A DNA stretch of 64,000 nucleotides from Amaranthus tricolor (Eukaryota; Streptophyta; Magnoliopsida; Caryophyllales; Amaranthaceae): NCBI RefSeq assembly GCF_026212465.1, contig NC_080059.1, forward strand, positions 21,755,154 to 21,819,153. Direction: 5' to 3'. Below the pieces are notes generated by a model. That model saw only the letters and a program-made list of their open reading frames with translations, searched no databases and was not told the origin of the DNA. This document shows, in pieces, positions 39,101 through 54,100 of this stretch (position 1 is the first letter of the stretch; every line of letters begins with the position of its first letter). Position numbers and translations under genes: made by a program.

Positions 39101-42100
39101 CTATTTTATGCATTTTTCAAGCTTTTTTCGCACTTTCGCGCAAAAAGTAGCTCAAACTTGATTTGTTTTACATGAAACATGGCCCACAAAACTATTTGGT
39201 ATATATTTTGTGTTGAAGTTGTTAGAATTGAAAATAATAGTCTTATGATAGTAATTACGTGTTAAGTTGCGATTTTATGGGCTTTTAAGCTTTTTTGGCA
39301 CTTTCGAGCATAAAGTAGCTCCAACTTGGTTTGTTTTGCACGAAATTTAGCACACAACACTATTTTGTATATATTATTGTGTTGAAGTGGTTAGAATTGA
39401 ACATCATCGTCTTATATGCTGGAGATTACGTTTTAAGTTGCGATTTTATGGGTTTTTAAGATTTTTTGGCACTTTCGCGCATAAAGTAGCTCGAACTTGG
39501 TACTTTATGCACGAAACTTTGCACACAACAATATTTGGTACATATTATTGTGTTGAAGTGGTTAGAATTGAAAATCATCGTCATATGCTTGAGATTACGT
39601 GTGAAGTTGCGATTTTTTGGGTTTTTAAGCTTTTTTTGGCACTTTTGCGCATAATGTAGCTCAAACTTAGTTTGTTTTGCACGAAACTTGGCACACAACA
39701 CTATATGGTATATATTATTGAGTAGAAGTGGTTAGAATTGAAAATAATAGTCATATGCTAGAAATTACGTGTTAAGTTGCGATTTTATGGGTTTTTAAGT
39801 TTTTTTGGCACTTTCGCGCATAAAGTAGCTCAAACTTGATTTGTTTTGCTCGAAACATGGCACACAACACTATTTGGTATATATTATTGTGTTGAAGTTG
39901 TTAGAATTGAAAATAATAGTCATATCCTACAAATTACGTGTTATGTTGTGATTTATGGCTTTTTAAGCTTTTTTGGCACTTTCGCGCATAAAGTAGATCA
40001 AACTTGGTTTGTTTTGCAAGAAACTTTGCACACAACACTATTTGGTATATATTGATGTGTTCAAGTGGTTATAATTGAAAATAATAGTCATATGCTAGAA
40101 ATTACGTGTTAAGTTGCGATTTTATGGGTATTTAACGTTTTTTAGGCACTTTCGCGCATAAAATAGCTCAAACTTGATTCTTTTTGCACAAAACTTTGCA
40201 CACAACTCTATTTGGTATATATAATTGTGTTGAGGTGGTTAGAATAGAAAATCATCTTCATATGCTAGAAATTACTTGTTAAGTTGCGATTTTATGGGTT
40301 TATTAGCTTTTTTGGCACTTTCGCGTATAAAGTAGCTCAAACTTGGTGTGTTTTGCACAAAACTTTGCACACAAAAATATTTGGTGTATATAATTGTGTT
40401 GAAGTGGTTAGAATTGAAAATAATAGTCATATCCTACAAATTACGTGTTAAGTTGCGATTTTATGGGTTTTAAAGAATTTTTGGCACTTTCGCGCATAAA
40501 GTAGCTCGAACAAGGTACTTTTTGCACGAAACATTGCACACAACACTATTTGGTATATATTATTGTGTTGAAGTGGTTAGAATTGAAAATCATCGTCATA
40601 TGCTAGAGATTACGTGTGAAGTTGCGATTTTATGGGTTTTTAAGCTTTTTTTGGCACTTTTGCGCATAATGTAGCTCAAACTTGGTTTGTTTTGCACGAA
40701 ACTTGGCACACAATACTATATGGTATATATCATTGTGTTGAAGTGGTTAGAATTGAAAATAATAGTCATATGCTAGAAAAAGTAGCGATTTTATAGCGAT
40801 TTTATGGGTTTTTTAAACTTTTTTGGCACTTTCGCGCACAAAGTAGCTCAAACTTGGTTTGTTTTGCACGAAACTTGGCACATAACACTATTTTATGCAT
40901 TTTTTAAGCTTTTTTCGCACTTTCGCGCATAAAGTAGCTCAAACTTGATTTTTTTTACATGAAATATGGCCCAAAAAACTATTTGGTATATATTATTGTG
41001 TTGAAGTTGTTAGAATTGAAAATAATAGTCTTATGCTAGAAATTACGTGTTAAGTTGCGATTTTATGGGCTTTTAAGCTTTTTTGGCACTTTCGCGCATA
41101 ACGTAGCTCAAACTTGGTTTGTTTTGCACGAAATTTTGCACACAACACTATTTTGTATATATTATTGTGTTGAAGTGGTTAGAATTGAACATTATCGTCA
41201 TATGCTAGAGATTATTTTATGGGTTTTTAAGATTTTTTGGCACTTTCGCGCATAAAGTAGCTCGAACTTGGTACTTTTTGCACGAAACTTTGCACACAAA
41301 CACTATTTGGTATATATTATTGTGTTGAAGTGGTTAGAATTGAAAATCATCGTCATATGCTAGAGATTACGTGTGAAGTAGCGATTTTTTGGGGTTTAAG
41401 CTTTTTTTGGCACTTTTGCGCAAAATGTAGCTCAAACTTGGTTTGTTTTGCACGAAACTTGGCACACAACACTATATGGTATATATTATTGTGTTGAAGT
41501 GGTTAGAATTAAAAATAATAGTCATATGCTAGAAAAAGTAGCGATTTTATGGGTTTTAAAGCTTTTTTGGCACTTTCGCGCATAAAGTAGCTCAAACTTG
41601 GTTTGTTTTGCACGAAACTTTGCACACAACACTATTTGGTATATATTATTGTGTTGAAGTGGTTAGAATCGAAAATAATAGTCATATGCTAGAAATTACG
41701 TGTTAAGTTGCGATTTTATGGGTTTTTAAGTTTTTTTTGGCACTTTCGCGCATAAAGTAGCTCAAACTTGATTTGTTTTGCTCGAAACATGGCACACAAC
41801 ACTATTTGGTATATATTATTGTGTTGAAGTTGTTAGAATTGAAAATAAAGTCATATCCTACAAATTACGTGTTATGTTTCGATTTATGGGTTTTAAAGCT
41901 TTTTTGGCACTTTCGCGCATAAAGTAGATCAAACTTGGTTTGTTTTGCAAGAAACTTTGCACACAACACTATTTGGTATATATTGATGTGTTGAAGTGGT
42001 TAGAATTGAAAATAATAGTCATATGCTAGAAATTACGTGTTAAGTTGTGATTTTATGGGTTTTTACGCTTTTTTGGCACTTTCGCGCATAAAGTAGCTCA

Positions 42101-45100
42101 AACTTGATTTGTTTTTCATGAAACATGGCACACAACACTATTTGGGTATATATTATTGTGTTGGAGTTGTTAGAATTGAAAATAATAGTCATATGCTAGA
42201 AATTACGTGTTAAGTTGCGATTTTATAGGCTTTTAAGCTTTTTTGGCACTTTCGCGCATAAAGTAGCTCAAACTTAGCTAGTTTGCACGAAACTAGACAC
42301 ACAACACTATTTGGTATACATTATTGTTTTGAAGTGGTTAGAATTGAAAATAATAGTCATATGCTAGAAATTACGTGTTCAGTTGCGATTTTATTGGTTT
42401 TAAAGCTTTTTAGGCACTTTCGCGCATAAAGTAGCTTAAACTTTATTTGTTTTGCACGAAACTTTGCACACAACACTATTTGGTATATATTATTGTGTTG
42501 AAGTGGTTAGAATTTAAAATCATTGTCATATGCTAGAAATTACGTGTTAAGTTGCGATTTATGGGTTTTAAAGCTTTTTTGGCACTTTCGCGCATAAAGT
42601 AGCTCAAACTTGATTTGTTTTGCATGAAACATGGCACACAACACTATTTGGTATATATTATTGTGTTGAAGTTGTTAGAATTGAAAATAATAGTCATATG
42701 CTAGAAATTACGTGTTAAGTTGTGATTTTATGGGTTTTTAAGCTTTTTAGGCACTTTCGCGCATAAAGTAGCTCAAACTTGATTTGTTTTGCACGAAACT
42801 TAGCGCACACAACACTATTTGGTATATATTATTGTGTTGAAGTGGTTAGATTTGAAAATAAAAGTCATATGCTAGAAATTACGTGTTAAGTTGCGATTTT
42901 ATGGGTATTTAAGCTTTTTAGGCACTTTCGCGCATAAAATAGCTCAAACTTGATTCTTTTTGCACGAAACTTTGAACACAACTCTATTTGGTATATATAA
43001 TTGTGTTGAGGTGGTTAGAATTGAAAATCATCGTCATATGCTAGAAATTACTTGTTAAGTTGCGATTTTATGGGTTTATTAGCTTTTTTGGCACTTTCGC
43101 GCATAAAGTAAACTTGGTGTGTTTTGCACAAAACTTTGCACACAAAAATATTTGGTATATATTATTGTGTTGAAGTGGTTAGAATTGAAAATAATAGTCA
43201 TATCCTACAAATTACGTGTTAAGTTGCGATTTTATGGGTTTTTAAGAATTTTTGGCACTTTCCGCGCATAAAGTAGCTCGAACTTGGTACTTTTTGCACG
43301 AAACATTGCACACAACACTATTTGGTATATATTATTGTGTTGAAGTGGTTAGAATTGAAAATCATCGTCATTTGCTAGAGATTACGTGTGAAGTTGCGAT
43401 TTTATGGGTTTTTAAGCTTTTTTTTGGCACTTTTGCGCATAATGTAGCTCAAACTTGGTTTGTTTTGCACGAAACTTGGCACACAACACTATATGGTATA
43501 TATTATTGTGTTGAAGTGGTTTGAATTAAAAATAATAGTCATATGCTAGAAAAAGTAGCGATTTTATGGGTTTTTAAGCTTTTTTTTGGCACTTTTGCGC
43601 ATAATGTAGCTCAAACTTGGTTTGTTTTGCACGAAACTTGGCACACAACACTATATGGTATATATTATTGTGTTGAAGTGGTTAGAATTGAAAATAATAG
43701 TCATATGCTAGAAAAAGTAGCGATTTTATGGGTTTTTAAGCTTTTTTGGCACTTTCGCGCATAAAGTAGCTCAAACTTGGTTTGTTTTGCACGAAACTTT
43801 GCATACAACACTATTTGGTATATATTATTGAGTTGAAGTGGTTAGAATTGAAAATAATAGTCATATGCTAGAAATTACGTGTTAAGTTGCGATTTTATGG
43901 GTTTTTAAGTTTTTTTGGCACTTTCGCGCATAAAGTAGCTCAAACTTGATTTGTTTTGCTCGAAACATGGCACACAACACTATTTGGTATATATTATTGT
44001 GTTGAAGTTGTTAGAATTGAAAATAATAGTCATATCCTACAAATTACATGTTAAGTTGCGATTTTATGGGTTTTTAAGCTTTTTTGGCACTTTCGCGCAA
44101 AAAGTAGATCAAACTTGGTTTGTTTTGCAAGAAACTTGGCACATAACACTATTTTTATGCATTTTTCAAGCTTTTTTCGCACTTTCGCGCATAAAGTAGC
44201 TCAAACTTGATTTGTTTTACATGAAACATGGCCCACAAAACTATTTGGTATATATTATTGTGTTGAAGTTGTTAGAATTGAAAATAATAGTCTTATGCTA
44301 GAAATTACGTGTTAAGTTGCGATTTTATGGGCTGTTAAGCTTTTTTGGCACTTTCGCGCATAAAGTAGGTCAAACTTGGTTTGTTTTTGCACGAAATTTA
44401 GCACCCAACACTATTTTGTATATATTATTGTGTTGAAGTGGTTAGAATTGAACATCATCGTCATATGCTGGAGATTACGTGTTAAGTTGCGATTTTATGG
44501 GTTTTTAAGATTTTTTGGCACTTTCGCGCATAAAGTAGCACGAACTTGGTACTTTTTACACGAAACTTTGCACACAACACTATTTGGTATATATTATTGT
44601 GTTGAAGTGGTTTGAATTGAAAATCGTCGTCATATGCTAGAGATTACGTGTGAAGTTGCGATTTTTTGGGGTTTTAAGCTTTTTTTGGCACTTTTGCGCA
44701 TAATGTAGCTCAAACTTGGTTTGTTTTGCACGAAACTTGGCACACAACACTATATGGTATATATTATTGTGTTGAAGTGGTTAGAATTGAAAATAATAGT
44801 CATATGCTAGAAAAAGCAGCGATTTTATGGGTTTCTAAGCTTTTTTGGCACTTTCGCGCATAAAGTAGCTCAAACTTGGTTTGTTTTGCACGAAACTTTG
44901 CACACAACACTATTTGGTATATATTATTGTGTTGAAGTGGTTAGAATTGAAAATAATAGTCATATGCTAGAAATTACGTGTTAAGTTGCGATTTTATGGG
45001 TTTTTAAGTTTTTTTTGGCACTTTCGCGCATAAAGTAGCTCAAACTTGATTTGTTTTGCTCGAAACATGGCACACAACACTATTTGGTATATATATTATT

Positions 45101-48100
45101 GTGTTGAAGTTGTTAGAATTGAAAATAAAGTCATATCCTACAAATTACGTGTTATGTTTCGATTTATGGGTTTTAAAGCTTTTTTGGCACTTTCGCGCAT
45201 AAAGTAGATCAAACTTGGTTTGTTTTGCAAGAAACTTTGCACACAACACAATTTGGTATATATTGATGTGTTGAAGTGGTTAGAATTGAAAATAATAGTC
45301 ATATGCTAGAAATTACGTGTTAAGTTGTGATTTTATGGGTTTTTACGCTTTTTTGGCACTTTCGCGTATAAAGTAGCTCAAACTTGATTTGTTTTTCATG
45401 AAACATGGCACACAACACTATTTGGTATATATTATTGTGTTGAAGTTGTTAGAATTGAAAATAATAGTCATATGCTTGAAATTACGTGTTAAGTTGCGAT
45501 TTTATAGGCTTTTAAGCTTTTTTGGCACTTTCCGCGCATAAAGTAGCTCAAACTTAGCTTGTTTTGCACGAAACTAGACACACAACCACTATTTGGTATA
45601 CATTATTGTTTTGAAGTGGTTAGAATTGAAAATAATAGTCATATGCTAGAAATTACGTGTTCAGTTGCGATTTTATTGGTTTTTAAAGCTTTTTAGGCAT
45701 TTTTCGCGCTTAAAGTAGCTTAAACTTTATTTGTTTTGCACGAAACTTTGCACGCAACACTATTTGGTATATATTATTGTGTTGAAGTGGTTAGAATTGA
45801 AAATAATAGTCATATGCTAGAAATTACGTGTTAAGTTGCGATTTTATGGGTATTTAAGCTTTTTAGGCACTTTCACGCATAAAATAGCTCAAACTTGATT
45901 CTTTTTGCACAAAACTTTGCACACATCTCTATTTGGTATATATAATTGTGTTGAGGTGGTTAGAATAGAAAATCATCTTCATATGCTAGAAATTACTTGT
46001 TAAGTTGCGATTTTATGGGTTTATTAGCTTTTTTGGCACTTTCGCGTATAAAGTAGCTCAAACTTGGTGTGTTTTGCACAAAACTTTGCACACAAAAATA
46101 TTTGGTGTATATAATTGTGTTGAAGTGGTTAGAATTGAAAATAATAGTCATATTCTACCAAATTACGTGTTAAGTTGCGATTTTATGGGTTTTAAAGAAT
46201 TTTTGGCACTTTCGCGCATAAAGTAGATCGAACAAGGTACTTTTTGCACGAAACATTGCACACAACACTATTTGGTATATATTATTGTGTTGAAGTGGTT
46301 AGAATTGAAAATCATCGTCATATGCTAGAGATTACGTGTGAAGTTGCGATTTTATGGGTTTTTAAGCTTTTTTTTGGCACTTTTGCGCATAATGTAGCTC
46401 AAACTTGGTTTGTTTTGCACGAAACTTGGCACACAACACTATATGGTATATATTATTGTGTTGAAGTGGTTAGAATTGAAAATAATAGTCATATGCTAGA
46501 AAAAGTAGCGATTTTATGGGTTTTTAAACTTTTTTGGCACTTTCGCGCACAAAGTAGCTCAAACTTGGTTTGTTTTGCACGAAACTTGGCACATAACACT
46601 ATTTTTATGCATTTTTTAAGCTTTTTTCGCACTTTCGCGCATAAAGTAGCTCAAACTTGATTTTTTTTTACATGAAATATGGCCCAAAAAACTATTTGGT
46701 ATATATTATTGTGTTGAAGTTGTTAGAATTGAAAATAATAGTCTTATGCTAGAAAATTACGTGTTAAGTTGCGATTTTATGGACTTTTAAGCTTTTTTGG
46801 CACTTTCGCGCATAACGTAGCTCAAACTTGGTTTGTTTTGCACGAAATTTTGCACACAACACTATTTTGTATATATTATTGTGTTGAAGTGGTTAGAATT
46901 GAACATCATCGTCATATACTAGAGATTACGTGTGAAGTAGCGATTTTTTGGGTTTTTAAGCTTTTTTTGGCACTTTTGCGCATAATGTAGCTCAAACTTG
47001 GTTTGTTTTGCACGAAACTTGGCACACAACACTATATGGTATATATTATTGTGTTGAAGTGGTTTGAATTAAAAATAATAGTCATATGCTAGAAAAAGTA
47101 GCGATTTTATGGGTTTTTAAGCTTTTTTGGCACTTTCGCGCATAAAGTAGCTCAAAGTTGGTTTGTTTTGCACGAAACTTTGCACACAACACTATTTGGT
47201 ATATATTATTGTGTTGAAGTGGTTAGAATTGAAAATAATAGTCATATGCTAGAAATTACGTGTTAAGTTGCGATTTTATGGGTTTTTAAGTTTTTTTGGC
47301 ACTTTCGCGCATAAAGTAGCTCAAACTTGATTTGTTTTGCTCGAAACATGGCACACAACACTATTTGGTATATATTATTGTGTTGAAGATGTTAGAATTG
47401 AAAATAAAGTCATATCCTACAAATTACGTGTTATGTTTCGATTTATGGGTTTTAAAGCTTTTTTGGCACTTTCGCGCATAAAGTAGATCAAACTTGGTTT
47501 GTTTTGCAAGAAACTTTGCACACAACACTATTTGGTATATATTGATGTGTTGAAGTGCTTAGAATTGAAAATAATAGTCATATGCTAGAAATTACGTGTT
47601 AAGTTGTGATTTTATGGGTTTTTTACGCTTTTTTGGCACTTTCGCGCATAAAGTAGCTCAAACTTGATTTGTTTTTTCATGAAACATGGCACACAACACT
47701 ATTTGGTATATATTATTGTGTTGGAGTTGTTAGAATTGAAAATAATAGTCATATGCTAGAAATTACGTGTTAAGTTGCGATTTTATAGGCTTTTAAGCTT
47801 TTTTGGCACTTTCGCGCATAAAGTAGCTCAAACTTAGCTTGTTTTGCACGAAACTAGACACACAACACTATTTGGTATACATTATTGTTTTGAAGTGGTT
47901 AGAATTGAAAATAATAGTCATATGCTAGAAATTACGTGTTCAGTTGCGATTTTATTGGTTTTAAAGCTTTTTAGGCACTTTCGCGCATAAAGTAGCTTAA
48001 ACTTTATTTGTTTTGCACGAAACTTTGCACACAACACTATTTGGTATATATTATTGTGTTGAAGTGGTTAGAATTGAAAATCATTGTCATATGCTAGAAA

Positions 48101-51100
48101 TTACGTGTTAAGTTGCGATTTTATGGGTTTTTAAGCTTTTTTGGCACTTTCGCGCATAAAGTAGCTCAAACTTGATTTGTTTTGCATGAAACATTGCACA
48201 CAACACTATTTGGTATATATTATTGAGTTGAAGTTGTTAGAATTGAAAATAATAGTCATATGCCTAGAAATTACGTGTTAAGTTGTGATTTTATGGGTTT
48301 TTAAGCTTTTTAGGCACTTTCGCGCATAAAGTATCTCAAACTTGATTTGTTTTGCACGAAACTTAGCGCACAACACTATTTGGTATATATTATTGTGTTG
48401 AAGTGGTTAGATTTGAAAATAAAAGTCATATGCTAGAAATTACGTGTTAAGTTGCGATTTTATGGGTATTTAAGCTTTTTAGGCACTGTCGCGCATAAAA
48501 TAGATCAAACTTGATTCTTTTTGCACGAAACTTTGAACACAACTCTATTTGGTATATATAATTGTGTTGAGGTGGTTAGAATTGAAAATCATCGTCATAT
48601 GCTAGAAATTACTTGTTAAGTTGCGATTTTATGGGTTTATTAGCTTTTTTGGCACTTTCGCGCATAGTAGCTCAAACTTGGTGGTGTTTTGCACAAAACT
48701 TTGCACACAAAAATATTTGGTATATATTATTGTGTTGAAGTGGTTAGAATTGAAAATAATAGTCATATCCTACAAATTACGTGTTTAAGTAGCGATTTTA
48801 TGGGTTTTTAAGAATTTTTGGCACTTTCGCGCATAAAGTAGCTCGAACTTGGTACTTTTTGCAGGAAACATTGCACACAACATTATTTGGTATATATTAT
48901 TGTGTTGAAGTGGTTAGAATTGAAAATCATCGTCATTTGCTAGAGATTACGTGTGAAGTTGCGATTTTTTGGGTTTTTAAGCTTTTTTTGGCACTTTTGC
49001 GCATAATGTAGCTCAAACTTGGTTTGTTTGCACGAAACTTGGCACACAACACTATATGGTATATATTATTGTGTTGAAGTGGTTAGAATTGAAAATAATA
49101 GTCATATGCTAGAAAAAGTAGCGATTTTATGGGTTTTTAAGCTTTTTTGGCACTTTCGCGCACAAAGTAGCTCAAACTTGGTTTGTTTTGCACGAAACTT
49201 TGCATACAACACTATTTGTTATATATTATTGTGTTGAAGTGGTTAGAATTGACAATAATAGTCATATGCTAGAAATTACGTGTTAAGTTGCGATTTTATG
49301 GGTTTTTAAGTTTTTTTGGCACTTTCGCGCATAAAGTAGCTCAAACTTGATTTGTTTTGCTCGAAACATGGCACACAACACTATTTGGTATATTATTGTG
49401 TTGAAGTTGTTAGAATTGAAAATAATAGTCATATCCTACAAATTACATGTTAAGTTGCGATTTTATGGGTTTTTTAAGCTTTTTTGGCACTTTCGCGCAT
49501 AAAGTAGATCAAACTTGGTTTGTTTTGCAAGAAACTTGGCACATAACACTATTTTATGCATTTTTCAAGCTTTTTTCGCACTTTCGCGCATAAACTAGCT
49601 CAAACTTGATTTGTTTTTACATGAAACATGGCCCACAAAACTATTTGGTATATAATATTGTGTTGAAGTTGTTAGAATTGAAAATAATAGTCTTATGCTA
49701 GAGATTACGTGTTAAGTTGCGATTTTATGGGCTTTTAAGCTTTTTTGGCACTTTCGCGCATAAAGTAGCTCAAACTTGGTTTGTTTTGCACGAAATTTAG
49801 CACACAACACTATTTTGTATATATTATTGTGTTGAAGTGGTTAGAATTGAATATCATCGTCATATGCTGGAGATTACATGTTAAGTTGCGATTTTATGGG
49901 TTTTTTAAGATTTTTTGGCACTTTCGCGCATAAAGTAGCACGAACTTGGTACTTTTTGCACGAAACCTTTGCACACAACACTATTTGGTATATATTATTG
50001 TGTTGAAGTGGTTTGAATTGAAAATCGTCGTCATATGCTAGAGATTACGTGTGAAGTTGCGATTTTTTGGGGTTTTTAAGCTTTTTTTTGGCACTTTCGC
50101 GCATAATGTAGCTCAAACTTTGTTTGTTTTGCACGAAACTTGGCACACAACACTATATGGTATATATTATTGTTTTGAAGTGGTTAGAATTGAAAATAAT
50201 AGTCATATGCTAGAAAAAGCAGCGATTTTATGGGTTTTTAAGCTTTTTTGGCACTTTCGCGCATAAAGTAGCTCAAACTTGGTTTGTTTTGCACGAAACT
50301 TTGCACACAACACTATTTGGTATATATTATTGTGTTGAAGTGGTTAGAATTGAAAATAATAGTCATATGCTAGAAATTACGTGTTAAGTTGCGATTTTAT
50401 GGGTTTTTAAGTTTTTTTTTGCCACTTTCGCGCATAAAGTAGCTCAAACTTGATTTGTTTTGCTCGAAACATGGCACACAACACTATTTGGTATATATTA
50501 TTGTGTTGAAGTTGTTAGAATTGAAAATAATAGTCATATCCTACAAATTACGTGTTATGTTGCGATTTATGGGTTTTTAAGCTTTTTTGGCACTTTCGCG
50601 CATAAAGTAGATCAAACTTGGTTTGTTTTGCACGAAACTTTGCACACAACACTATTTGGTATATATATATGTGTTCAAGTGGTTAGAATTGAAAATAATA
50701 GTCATATGCTAGAAATTACGTGTTAAGTTGCGATTTTATGGGGTATTTAAGCTTTTTTAGGCAATTTCGCGCATAAAATAGCTCAAACTTGATTCTTTTT
50801 GCACAAAAACTTTGCACACAACTCTATTTGGTATATATAATTGTGTTGAGGTAGTTAGAATAGAAAAATCATCGTCATATGCTAGAAATTACTTGTTAAG
50901 TTGTGATTTTATGGGTTTATTAGCTTTTTTGGCACTTTCGCGTATAAAGTAGCTCAAACTTGGTGTGTTATGCACAAAACTTTGCACACAAAAATATTTC
51001 GTATATATTATTGTGTTGAAGTGGTTAGAATTGAAAATAATAGTCATATCCTACAAATTACGTGTTAAGTTGCGATTTTATGGGTTTTAAAGAATTTTGG

Positions 51101-54100
51101 GCACTTTCGCGCATAAAGTAGCTCGAACATGGTACTTTTTGCACGAAACATTGCACACAACACTATTTGGTATATATTATTGTGTTGAAGTGGTTAGAAT
51201 TGAAAATCATCGTCATATGCTAGAGATTACGTGTGAAGTTGCGATTTTATGGGTTTTTAAGCTTTTTTTCGCACTTTTGCGCATAATGTAGCTCAAACTT
51301 GGTTTGTTTTGCACGAAACTTGGCACACAACACTATATGGTATATATTATTGTGTTGAAGTGGTTAGAATTGAAAATAAGAGTCATATGCTAGAAAAAGT
51401 AGCGATTTTATGGGTTTTTAAACTTTTTTGGCACTTTCGCACACAAAGTAGCTCAAACTTGGTTTATTTTGCACGAAACTTGGCACATAACACTATTTTA
51501 TGCATTTTTTAAGCTTTTTTCGCACTTTCGCGCATAAAGTAGCTCAAACTTGATTTTTTTTACATGAAATATGGCCCAAAAAACAATTTGTTATATATTA
51601 TTGTGTTGAAGTTGTTAGAATTGAAAATAATAGTCTTATGCTAGAAAAAGTAGCGATTTTATGGGTTTTTAAGCTTTTTTGGCACTTTCGCGCATAAAGT
51701 AGCTCAAACTTGGTTTGTTTTGCACGAAACTTTGCACACAACACTATTTGGTATATATTATTGTGTTGAACTGGTTAGAATTGAAAATAATAGTCATATG
51801 CTAGAAAATTACGTGTTAAGTTGCGATTTTATGGGTTTTTAAGTTTTTTTTTCACTTTTCGCGCATAAAGTAGCTCAAACTTGATTTGTTTTGCTCGAAA
51901 CATGGCACACAACACTATTCGGTATATATTATTGTGTTGAAGTTGTTAGAATTGAAAATAATAGTCATATCCTACAAATTACGTGTTAAGTTGCGATTTT
52001 ATGGGTTTTTAAGCTTTTGAGGCACTTTCGCGCATAAAGTAGCTCAAACTTGATTTGTTTTGCAAGAAACTAGCGCACAAACACTATTTGGTATATATTA
52101 TTGGTGTTGAAGTGGTTAGATTTGAAAATAAAAGTCATATGCTAGAAATTACGTGTTAAGTTGCGATTTTATGGGTATTTATGCTTTTTAGGCACTTTCG
52201 CGCATAAAATAGCTCAAACTTGATTCTTTTTGCACGAAAACATTGCACACAACTCTATTTGGTATATATAATTGTGTTGAGGTGGGTTAGAATTGAAAAT
52301 CATCGTCATATGCTAGAAATTACTTGTTAAGTTGCGATTTTATGGGTTTATTAGCTTTTTTGGCACTTTCGCGCATAAAGTAGCTCAAACTTGGTGTGTT
52401 TTGCACAAAACTTTGCACACAAAAATATTTGGTATATATTATTGTGTTGAAGTGGTTAGAACTGAAAATAATAGTCATATCCTACAAATTACGTGTGAAG
52501 TTGCGATTTTATGGGTTTTTAAGAATTTTTGGCACTTTCGCGCATAAAGTAGCTCGAACATGGTACTTTTTGCACGAAACATTGCACACAACACTATTTG
52601 GTATATATTATTGTGTTGAAGTGGGTTAGAATTGAAAATAATAGTCATATGCTAGAAATTACGTGTTAAGTTGCGATTTTATGGGTTTTTATGTTTTTTT
52701 GGCACTTTCGCGCATAAAGTAGCTCAAACATGATTTGTTTTGGCTCGAAACATGGCACACAACACTATTTGGTATATATTATTGTGTTGAAGTTGTTAGA
52801 ATTGAAAATAATAGTCATATCCTACAAATTACGTGTTAAGTTGCGATTTTATGGGTTTTTTAAGCTTTTTAGGCACTTTCGCGCATAAAGTAGCTCAAAC
52901 TTGATTTGTTTTGCACGAAACTAGCGCACAACACTATTTGGTATATATATTATTGTGTTGAAGTGGTTAGATTTGAAAATAAAAGTCATATGCTAGAAAT
53001 TACGTGTTAAGTTGCGATTTTATGGGGTATTTAAGCTTTTTAGGCACTTTCGCGCAATAAAATAGCTCAAACTTGATTCTTTTTGCACGAAACATTGCAC
53101 ACAACTCTATTTGGTATATATAATTGTGTTGAGGTGGTTAGAATTGAAAATCATCGTCATATGCTAGAAATTACTTGTTAAGTTGCGATTTTTATGGGTT
53201 TATTAGCTTTTTTGGCACTTTCGCAGCTCAAACTTGGTGTGTTTTGCACAAAACTTTGCACACAAAAATATTTGGTATATATTATTGTGTTGAAGTGGTT
53301 AGAATTGAAAATAATAGTCATATCCTACAAATTACGTGTTAAGTTGCGATTTTATGGGTTTTAAAGAATTTTTGGCATTTTCGCGCATAAAGTAGCGGAA
53401 CATGGTACTTTTTGCACGAAACATTGCACACAACACTATTTGGTATATATTATGGTGTTGACGTGGTTAGAATTGAAAATCATCGTCATATGCTAGAGAT
53501 TACGTGTGAAGTTGCGATTTTATGGGTTTTTAAGCTTTTTTTGGCACTTTTGCGCATAATGTAGCTCAAACTTGGTTTGTTTTGCACGAAACTTGGTACA
53601 CAACACTATATGGTATATATTATTGTGTTGAAGTGGTTAGAATTGAAAATAATAGTCATATGCTAGAAAAAGTAGCGATTTTTATGGGTTTTTTAAGCTT
53701 TTTTGGCACTTTCGCGCCTAAAGTAGCTCAAACTTGGTTTGTTTTGCACGAAACTTTGCACACAAAATACTATTTGGTATATATTATTGTGTTGAAGTGG
53801 TTAGAATTTAAAATAATAGTCATATGCTAGAAACTTACGTGGTTAAGTTGCGATTGTATGGGTTTTTAAGGTTTTTTTTTTGGCACTTTCGCGCATAAAG
53901 TAGCTCAAACTTGGTTTGTTTTGCACGAAACATGGAACACAACACTATTTGGTATATATTATTGTGTGAAGATGTTAGAATTGAAAATAATAGTCATATA
54001 CTAGAAATTACGTGTGAAATTTCGATTTATGGGCTTTAAGCTTTTTTGGCACTTTCGCGAATAAAGTAGCTAAAACTTGGTTTGTTTTGCACGAAACTTG